From assembly GCA_002327845.1 (NCBI GenBank), contig DCUP01000007.1:1-10528 (forward strand): DNA of 10,528 nt. The letters run 5' to 3'. A model generated the notes under the pieces. It ran no database searches and was not told the DNA's origin. It worked only from the letters and a program-made list of their open reading frames with translations. The position numbers and the translations under genes were made by a program. Source of the DNA: Patescibacteria group bacterium UBA2211 (GTDB lineage: Bacteria; Patescibacteriota; Minisyncoccia; Minisyncoccales; Minisyncoccaceae). Shown piece by piece: positions 5,143-10,528 of this stretch; the stretch's first letter is position 1; each line of letters starts with the position of its first letter.

Positions 5143-6336
5143 ATGGCAAACAGTAATCTTACAAACGCAAAAAGAGCAAAGAACGACGAGTTTTATACTC
5201 AATACAGCGATATTCAAAAAGAGATTGAAGCGTATTTGGAATACAATCCCGATGTTTTTCGCGACAAGGTAGTATATTGCAATTGTGACGATCCGTTCGA
5301 GAGTAATTTCTTTCGCTATTTCGTACTTAATTTCAACAAGCTTGGATTGAAACAACTTATCACCACGAGCTACAAGCCCTCGCCCATAGCCAATACGCAA
5401 CTGGGATTGTTTGGTGATGATAAAACTCTTACTAAATCAAAAGGCCGTCCAAAGGTAACTGCTAATAAATTTATTATCAACGAAGTGCACGACATAGACG
5501 GCGACGGTGAGTTTAACTTAAAGGATGTTGCAAAACAGTTAAGGGCAAACAAACACAATGAATGGACGCCACTTGAGAAAGACGGCGATTTTAGAAGTCA
5601 AGAATGCGTAAAATTACTAGAGCAATCCGACATTGTAGTAACAAATCCGCCGTTTAGTTTATTTCGAGAATACGTGAAGCAACTCGTAGAATATAACAAA
5701 CAATTTTTAATTATTGGCAATTTAAATGCAATCACATATAAAGAGGTTTTTCCGTTACTCAAAGAAAATAAGGTTTGGTTGGGCAATAATTATAAAGTTA
5801 ATGGCGGTGCAATGTTTTATGAGATACCAGAAGGAATTGCCAATTTAGATCAAGTTCGCGAAATAAAAATAAACGAAACTGGTAAAAAAGTTTTTATTAC
5901 AAGAGTACAAGGTGTTCGTTGGTTTACCAATCTTGACCATGGACGTCTGCATCAACCATTACCACTGATGACCGAATTAGAGATAATCAAGTTTGTAACG
6001 AAAAAACCATTTGATAAATATGATAATTATGATGCGATAGAGGTTTCGTTAGTTAAAAATATCCCCAGCAATTATAAAGGCATGATGGGCGTACCAGTTA
6101 GTTTTTTAGACAAATATTCGCCTGGACAATTTGAGATTTTAGGAACAAGTGATAATGGTCTTGTTGATGATAAATTCAAGAAAACACTAGGCTTAACAAA
6201 AAAATTTGTTGAGGATTATTATAAGGCTGGTGGCACAGGAGCATATAAGGAGGGTAATCCAACGGCTGGTTACTATGAAAATAATGTCGCAAAGATGGCG
6301 TATAAAAGAATTTTTATTAAACACAAAATAATATGA
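5143..6336 (+). CDS. EcoRI-family adenine-specific DNA methyltransferase
   Basis: 397 residues, predicted to transfer methyl from S-adenosylmethionine to N6 of adenine in a short DNA site. Seen motifs: KNDEFYTQYSDI at the N-terminus, then VVYCNCDDPFESNFFRYFVLNF (residues 43-64), the S-adenosylmethionine-side motif of this family, then GDFRSQECVKLLEQSDIVVTNPPFSLFREY with the catalytic NPPF at 168-171, then GNLNAITYKEVF and WFTNLDHGR. These match the EcoRI methylase family (M.EcoRI itself is about 326 residues; this one is longer). M.EcoRI modifies GAATTC, but specificity here cannot be read. No EcoRI-like endonuclease is adjacent; instead the stop codon shares ATGA with a DUF2130 gene and a DUF262-HNH nuclease follows, so it is probably the self-protecting partner of that cassette. 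Codons look less A+T-biased than in the left part. Confidence 0.93.
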   Translation: MANSNLTNAKRAKNDEFYTQYSDIQKEIEAYLEYNPDVFRDKVVYCNCDDPFESNFFRYFVLNFNKLGLKQLITTSYKPSPIANTQLGLFGDDKTLTKSKGRPKVTANKFIINEVHDIDGDGEFNLKDVAKQLRANKHNEWTPLEKDGDFRSQECVKLLEQSDIVVTNPPFSLFREYVKQLVEYNKQFLIIGNLNAITYKEVFPLLKENKVWLGNNYKVNGGAMFYEIPEGIANLDQVREIKINETGKKVFITRVQGVRWFTNLDHGRLHQPLPLMTELEIIKFVTKKPFDKYDNYDAIEVSLVKNIPSNYKGMMGVPVSFLDKYSPGQFEILGTSDNGLVDDKFKKTLGLTKKFVEDYYKAGGTGAYKEGNPTAGYYENNVAKMAYKRIFIKHKII

Positions 6337-7595
6337 AAAAAATTAAAGTATCAATTCAAGACGAAAACACTTTAGTTTTATTAGAAGATGGCTCAAAAGG
6401 TGACATAATTGATCTAAAGTCTATACATGAAACTGATATTGATAAAACAACAATCACGAGTGTAGTTAATTCTATAAAACGTGATGCGTTTAATGCTGAA
6501 CTTCAAAAAGAAAAGGAGAATATTGAACGCGAGAATAACTTAAAGTTAGAACTTAAAGAAAAAGAATATGCTAATCGTGCAAAAGAAGACTTATCCGAAA
6601 AAGATAAGGAGATTGCTACCCTTAATTCTAGATTAGAAAGTGTTGTAGAAATGACAGAGTCAAGTGTAAAGCTTAAAGCTCTTCAAGAACTTACAGAGAA
6701 AGAAAAAGAATATCAAGAAAAGTTAAATGAAAAAGACACTGAAATAAGTAACATTAAGCATGATAAAGAACTAGGTGAAGAAAAATTTAAAGAACAAATT
6801 AAATCCGCTGAAACCGCTCTCGTATCACTCAAGGAAATGCGTACAAAAATGAGTACCAAAATGATCGGTGAGTCACTTGAAGTACATTGTGAAAATGAAT
6901 TTAATCGCATTCGTCACATTGCATTTCCTAATGCAAGTTTTAGTAAAGATAACGCCGTCTCAGAATCAGGCTCAAAAGGGGATTATATTTATCGAGAAAT
7001 AGATGAGGACAGTAACGAAATTCTATCCATTATGTTCGAAATGAAAAATGAAGATGATGCCACCACTACTAAGAAAAAGAACAAGGATTTTTTTAAAGAA
7101 TTAGATAAGGATAGAGAAGAGAAAAATTGCGAATATGCTGTTTTGGTGAGTCTCCTTGAAAAAGATAATGAATATTATGATGATATTGTTCCTGTTCATG
7201 AATATAAGCTTATGTATTCCATACGTCCTCAACACTTCATTACTATCATTGGATTCTTACGTCAAGCAAACATTAAATTACAACATCTCCGACGTGAAAT
7301 TCATATTCTCAATAATCAAAATGTTGATGTGTCAAACTTTGAAGCCAGTATGAATGCATTTAAAGAAGGATTTTCAAGAAACTGTAGCTTATTCTCAACA
7401 CAATTTGAAGAGGCTATAAAAGAGATAGATAAAACCATTGATCACTTAAATAAAGTGAGAGAGAATCTATTGAAATCCGATAGAAATTTACAACTAGCAA
7501 ATAACAAGGCTACTGATCTATCTATAAAGAGGCTTACTTCCAATAGCCCAAGCATTGCCGAGGCGTTTGAAAAAAATAAAGAAAAAAGAAAATAA
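6333..7595 (+). CDS. DUF2130 protein: coiled coil plus PD-(D/E)XK-like domain
   Basis: 420 residues. A short N-terminal beta region (to about 40) precedes a long coiled coil (about 50-175, rich in E/K heptads). A conserved globular domain then spans about 175-330: KMIGESLEVHCENEFNRI, AFPNASFSKDN, SGSKGDYIYREIDEDSNEI, then IMFEMKNE. The domain matches DUF2130. The arrangement E180/E187, G216-D217 and E236-x-K238 looks like a PD-(D/E)XK nuclease core, so I infer a nuclease or a relative that binds DNA ends; this resembles RmuC-type architecture (coiled coil plus nuclease fold). A second helical region (340-385) follows. The gene overlaps the methyltransferase by 4 bases and lies 5 bases before the DUF262-HNH gene, so all three are very likely one operon and one function. 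Confidence 0.88.
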   Translation: MKKIKVSIQDENTLVLLEDGSKGDIIDLKSIHETDIDKTTITSVVNSIKRDAFNAELQKEKENIERENNLKLELKEKEYANRAKEDLSEKDKEIATLNSRLESVVEMTESSVKLKALQELTEKEKEYQEKLNEKDTEISNIKHDKELGEEKFKEQIKSAETALVSLKEMRTKMSTKMIGESLEVHCENEFNRIRHIAFPNASFSKDNAVSESGSKGDYIYREIDEDSNEILSIMFEMKNEDDATTTKKKNKDFFKELDKDREEKNCEYAVLVSLLEKDNEYYDDIVPVHEYKLMYSIRPQHFITIIGFLRQANIKLQHLRREIHILNNQNVDVSNFEASMNAFKEGFSRNCSLFSTQFEEAIKEIDKTIDHLNKVRENLLKSDRNLQLANNKATDLSIKRLTSNSPSIAEAFEKNKEKRK

Positions 7596-7600
7596 ATAAT

Positions 7601-8770
7601 ATGAAAACAATTTTAAAAATCGACATCTCTATCAAAGATATTTGCGAAGGGTTCGTCTATAACGAACTGGAGGGTAAAGGGCTATTCGGTTTGTCGGGTA
7701 AACTCACTATTCAGCCGGAGTATCAGCGTAACTATATCTATGCGTCTGACGGTGGGAAAAAAGAAGTTGCTGTTATTGAATCACTACTCAAAAATTACCC
7801 AATAGGCTTAATTTATTTTAATAAGATATCTGAAAACAATCTAGAGGTTTTGGACGGACAACAACGCATCACCAGTGTTGGACGTTTTGTGACTAATAAA
7901 TTTGCCATCAAAGATGAAAACGGCATGGAACAATATTTTGGCGGTATGGCAAAAGACAAGAAAGACAAAATACTGGAAACAAAACTACTTATTTATGAAT
8001 GCGAAGGTACAGAAAGCCAGATAAAGGAGTGGTTCAAAACTATCAATATTGCTGGAGTTCCGCTCGTCCCTCAAGAATTATTAAATGCGATCTATTCCGG
8101 ACCATTTGTGACACTAGGCAAAGAAGAATTCAGCAACAGCCAAAATGCCAATATTCAAAAATGGAGTGCGTACATAAAGGGCAGTGCAAACCGACAGGCA
8201 TTTTTTGAAAGGGCTTTAGACTGGGCAAGTAAAGGAGATATTGATAATTACATGAGTATTCATCGCTCTGACAAAAATATCAATGAATTAAAAAAATATT
8301 TCAATAGTGTGATCGATTGGATTTCTAGTGTATTTACCGATGTAGAAAGCGAGATGTGTGGACTTGAGTGGGGACGACTGTATGAGCAGTATCACAAAAA
8401 AGCCTATGACCCCAAGAAAGTGTCAGCCGGTGTGCGTAAGCTCTACGGTGATCCGTATATCAAAAATCGCAAAGGCATCTTTGAGTATGTTCTCGGCGGA
8501 TCCGTTGATACAAAATTACTTGAGGTTAGAGTTTTTGACGAAGCAATCAAGAAATCTATTTATTCAACGCAAACTGCTAAAGCCGAAGCAAAGGGCGAAT
8601 CAAACTGCCCATTTTGTGTTATTGGTCATGATACTAACAAGAGTAAGATTTGGAAATTTTCCGAAATGGATGCCGACCATGTAACAGCTTGGAGTAAGGG
8701 TGGTGCGACCGCGGCCAAGAACTGTCAGATGCTTTGTATAACCCACAATCGAGCAAAAGGAAATCGGTAA
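7601..8770 (+). CDS. DUF262-HNH endonuclease (GmrSD/SspE-like layout)
   Basis: 389 residues. The N-terminal DUF262 domain (about 1-150) has IQPEYQRNYIY with Gln42-Arg43 and LEVLDGQQRITSVG with DGQQR at 85-89, the ParB-like nucleotide-binding motif of the GmrS type; WFKTINIAGVPLVPQELLNAIY follows, typical of the family. The middle is helical. The C-terminal HNH domain has CPFC (336-339), DADHV with His360, SKGG, N374 and a C379-x-x-H382 pair in LCITHNRAKGN, so zinc-binding and catalytic residues look intact. Known DUF262 nucleases (GmrSD, SspE) usually carry DUF1524 and act on modified phage DNA or sense phosphorothioation. Here a McrA-type HNH replaces DUF1524. With a methyltransferase in the same operon it probably restricts DNA lacking, or bearing, a specific methyl mark. 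G+C is visibly higher than in flanking genes. Confidence 0.9.
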   Translation: MKTILKIDISIKDICEGFVYNELEGKGLFGLSGKLTIQPEYQRNYIYASDGGKKEVAVIESLLKNYPIGLIYFNKISENNLEVLDGQQRITSVGRFVTNKFAIKDENGMEQYFGGMAKDKKDKILETKLLIYECEGTESQIKEWFKTINIAGVPLVPQELLNAIYSGPFVTLGKEEFSNSQNANIQKWSAYIKGSANRQAFFERALDWASKGDIDNYMSIHRSDKNINELKKYFNSVIDWISSVFTDVESEMCGLEWGRLYEQYHKKAYDPKKVSAGVRKLYGDPYIKNRKGIFEYVLGGSVDTKLLEVRVFDEAIKKSIYSTQTAKAEAKGESNCPFCVIGHDTNKSKIWKFSEMDADHVTAWSKGGATAAKNCQMLCITHNRAKGNR

Positions 8771-8791
8771 TAGGCCCATACTATTTAGATA

Positions 8792-8797
8792 TATAAA
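8792..8797 (+). promoter_or_regulatory. Possible -10 element giving a leaderless OLD-like mRNA
   Basis: TATAAA is followed by TAATTAT and the ATG at 8805, the same arrangement (TATAAATAATT then ATG) as at the well-supported leftward promoter ending at 3740. No good -35 is seen 16-18 bases upstream, so this is weaker. It would allow separate expression from the cassette 34 bases upstream. Confidence 0.4.
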
Positions 8798-8804
8798 TAA
8801 TTAT

Positions 8805-10412
8805 ATGAAAATATCAAAAATTATTGTTGAAAATTATCGATCAATCAAGAAAGCTGAAGTTGATCCGAACAAATTTTCTATTTTTATCGGGCAAAATAAT
8901 CATGGAAAAACTAATTTTTTTGAGGCAATTGAGTGGTTTTATAATGCCAAATCATGCAGCGACGATCAACACTTAGAAAAAAACAGTGAGAATATCATAA
9001 CTGTAGAATTATTTTTTGAAGATATTAAAGAATCTGATATCGACAAGTTTTCTACGGAAACCAATAAAACAAAAATTAGAACCATGCTTGGAGATCGTAA
9101 ATCATTTTCAGTTTTAAAGAAAAGCAGTGATCATAAGCGAACGTTTATTGTAGAAGGTAAAAATATGGGAAATCCTCTAGGAATAGAAAATGCTATAAAT
9201 GAATTTTTACCCAAACTAGAATACGTGAACACAAAAATAAGACTAGATGATGTTTCAAAATATAAAGATAAGAATCCGATAGGAGTAATGCTTTCCGGAG
9301 TTTTAACAGCAATTATTGAAAATTCTCAAGATTATATCGAATTTAAGAAAAAATTTACCAAACTTTTTGATGATGATCAATCGGAAGTTAGAATAGAACT
9401 TGATAAGCTAGGGAGCCAAGTAGAAGTATATTTACAGAAACAATTTCCCGATGGAACTAAAGTTAAATTTTGCGTTAATCCGCCAGAATTTACAGACTTA
9501 TTAAAAAGTTTTGATACGACCGTAGACGATGGGATAGAAACAAAAGCCGAGGATAAGGGCGATGGAATGCAAAGAGCCATAATGCTATCTATTATCCAAG
9601 CATTTGCCGATTACAGAAAAAAACAATCTGGAGGAGGCACATTTCTTTTTATGATTGATGAAGCCGAATTGCACCTACATCCATCCGCACAAAGAGCACT
9701 TAAAAAAGCATTATTGGATATATGCAAAACGGATCAGGTTTTAGTAAATACTCATTCGTCTGTTCTTGTTGTTGACGATAATGAAATACAAACAATATTT
9801 AAGGTGGAAAAGACTGATGGAATTACAAACATCCAAAAAGTAGAAAATATCGATAAAATTAATGTAGTATTTGATTTGCTTGGGGGCACTCCATCCGATC
9901 TATTATTGCCACGTAATTTTTTAATAGTAGAAGGAAGAAGCGATTTTGCTTTTATCGGTACTATCATAAAAAGATTTTACAAAGATAAATATTCCGGAAT
10001 AAAAATACTATTTGCTGGAGGGGATATTGATGAACAAGAGCCAACATTAATGGCTGTTCATAAATTATTTGTTCCTTTGGCTGGATCAGAAAACCCTATT
10101 TATAAAGAAAAATCTATTATTCTAATAGATAAACCAAATTCTTCGCAAGAAAAAAAATATAAAAAGTTTAAAGAAGGCTACCCTTATTTATTTGAAAATG
10201 GGCAAGTTTTTGAATTACTAAAAGAATCTCTAGAAGAATACTATCCCTCTTCGTATGCAAAACAGCCCGAAGAACTTCAAAAGATAGGCGAAAAAGTTAA
10301 ATACGCAGAAGAGGTGGCCTCAAAAATAACCAAAGATCAATTTGAAAAAGATATGCCTATTATTTTTAACGCCCTAGAGGCATCTAACACCAAATCTTTT
10401 AATCCAAAATAA
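8805..10412 (+). CDS. OLD-like ATPase with C-terminal TOPRIM domain
   Basis: 535 residues. The N-terminus MKISKIIVENYRSIKKAEV and Walker A GQNNHGKT (29-36, Lys35) mark an SMC/RecF-type AAA ATPase. The signature KGDGMQRA (251-258), Walker B FLFMIDEAELHLHP (Asp285, Glu286) and the switch histidine NTHSSV (His317) complete the ATPase. The C-terminal third is TOPRIM-like: NFLIVEGRSDFAF with Glu376 and SIILIDKPN with Asp442. The usual second Asp of the DxD motif is Pro444, so metal binding may be altered. OLD-family proteins are ATP-dependent nucleases, often anti-phage (P2 OLD, GajA). No GajB-type helicase is visible within the 116 bases that follow. The gene may belong to the cassette or stand alone with its own -10; base use is again A+T-rich, unlike the HNH gene. 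Confidence 0.9.
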   Translation: MKISKIIVENYRSIKKAEVDPNKFSIFIGQNNHGKTNFFEAIEWFYNAKSCSDDQHLEKNSENIITVELFFEDIKESDIDKFSTETNKTKIRTMLGDRKSFSVLKKSSDHKRTFIVEGKNMGNPLGIENAINEFLPKLEYVNTKIRLDDVSKYKDKNPIGVMLSGVLTAIIENSQDYIEFKKKFTKLFDDDQSEVRIELDKLGSQVEVYLQKQFPDGTKVKFCVNPPEFTDLLKSFDTTVDDGIETKAEDKGDGMQRAIMLSIIQAFADYRKKQSGGGTFLFMIDEAELHLHPSAQRALKKALLDICKTDQVLVNTHSSVLVVDDNEIQTIFKVEKTDGITNIQKVENIDKINVVFDLLGGTPSDLLLPRNFLIVEGRSDFAFIGTIIKRFYKDKYSGIKILFAGGDIDEQEPTLMAVHKLFVPLAGSENPIYKEKSIILIDKPNSSQEKKYKKFKEGYPYLFENGQVFELLKESLEEYYPSSYAKQPEELQKIGEKVKYAEEVASKITKDQFEKDMPIIFNALEASNTKSFNPK

Positions 10413-10416
10413 TTTC

Positions 10417-10528
10417 CTAATTTATAATTAGCTCTGATAAATCAGGTATATAAATATATTCCCTTTGTTCCCAAATTTCGGTTCTAATCTTCTCTACTAT
10501 CCTCTGCACGCTACATTTAGTATCGAGA
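10417..10528 (-). CDS. C-terminal end of a gene cut by the right edge
   Basis: Minus-strand codons run open from the right edge (36 residues, beginning LDTKCSVQRIVEKIR and ending PDLSELIIN) to TAG at 10419-10417. The residue mix looks coding: charged helix TKCSVQRIVEKIRTEIWEQRE, then YIYIPDLSEL. The product cannot be named. It converges on the OLD-like gene with 4 bases between stops. Confidence 0.45.
   Translation of the reverse strand, partial: LDTKCSVQRIVEKIRTEIWEQREYIYIPDLSELIIN

Noticed and set aside
7999..8684. Open frames of 69 and 108 codons inside the DUF262-HNH gene
   Set aside because: They lie in another frame of a gene with clear domains and carry no recognisable motif.
7601..8770. 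Ssp/Dnd phosphorothioation system based on the DUF262 protein
   Set aside because: No dnd or ssp modification genes are in the window, the C-terminal nuclease is of McrA-HNH rather than DUF1524 type, and the linked modification enzyme is a methyltransferase.
10417..10445. Terminator between the OLD-like gene and the convergent gene
   Set aside because: The inverted repeats CTAATT/AATTAG and CTGAT/ATCAG are short and A+T-rich, and neither is followed by a T-run; the first also overlaps the coding end of the convergent frame.
8805..10528. Gabija system (GajA plus GajB)
   Set aside because: The OLD-like gene fits GajA only in general layout, and no UvrD-like helicase follows; the next gene is convergent on the minus strand.
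1..10528. Recoded UGA as in Gracilibacteria or Absconditabacteria
   Set aside because: No gene needs in-frame TGA; TGA ends the methyltransferase in a classic ATGA overlap and also ends two minus-strand genes.
1..10528. CRISPR array, retron or insertion-sequence ends
   Set aside because: No regularly spaced direct repeats, reverse transcriptase or transposase-type terminal repeats were found.
25..10528. Second copy of the tRNA 3' end marking the other boundary of the element
   Set aside because: I saw no repeat of the T-arm/acceptor segment elsewhere in the window; the other end must lie outside or be unrelated.

Overview
The window looks like an A+T-rich mobile element or genomic island integrated at a tRNA gene in an uncultivated small-genome bacterium. 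My best guess is Patescibacteria (Candidate Phyla Radiation). That guess is an inference from the style of the genes: a large serine recombinase reading into a tRNA, a winged-helix replication-type protein, two short helical proteins of a kind I associate with that group, and almost no Shine-Dalgarno sites. No ribosomal or marker gene is present to confirm it. All readable genes end in TAA, TGA or TAG and none needs in-frame TGA, so the standard bacterial code fits.

Left part (1-3733), all protein genes on the minus strand. Positions 1-22 are the 3' end of a tRNA on the plus strand, closest to tRNA-Trp. A large serine recombinase (start 1597) runs antisense into it and off the left edge, so this is probably one attachment junction of the element. 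A 354-base gap (1598-1951) holds a long, multi-helix inverted-repeat structure (1800-1927) with a third copy of its outer arm at 1749-1761. Next come a winged-helix replication-initiator-like gene, an overlapping small gene preceded by a terminator-like hairpin that also contains its Shine-Dalgarno site, and an orphan basic protein (start 3733) with a near-consensus promoter that predicts a leaderless mRNA.

Middle (3734-5103). Two back-to-back promoters diverge. The rightward one leads into a compact structured RNA (about 3808-3957) with GNRA and UUCG tetraloop hairpins, a 9-bp stem and an 11-bp long-range pairing next to a U-tract. It lies just upstream of a membrane-anchored Mrr-type nuclease gene, which overlaps a 49-codon gene; a clear terminator follows at 5083-5103.

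Right part (5117-10412), plus strand: a tight cassette of an EcoRI-family adenine methyltransferase, a coiled-coil DUF2130 protein with a PD-(D/E)XK-like signature, and a DUF262-HNH nuclease, followed 34 bases later by an OLD-like ATPase-TOPRIM protein. The mix of one DNA methyltransferase with several candidate nucleases strongly suggests a defence island. The three-gene methyltransferase/DUF2130/DUF262-HNH cassette reads as a restriction-modification-like system that I cannot match to a named one. The right edge cuts a minus-strand gene whose last 36 codons are visible.

The main points to follow up are the three-gene cassette, the two structured nucleic-acid elements (1800-1927 and 3808-3957), and the common start context AAATAAT-ATG that replaces Shine-Dalgarno sites through the window.
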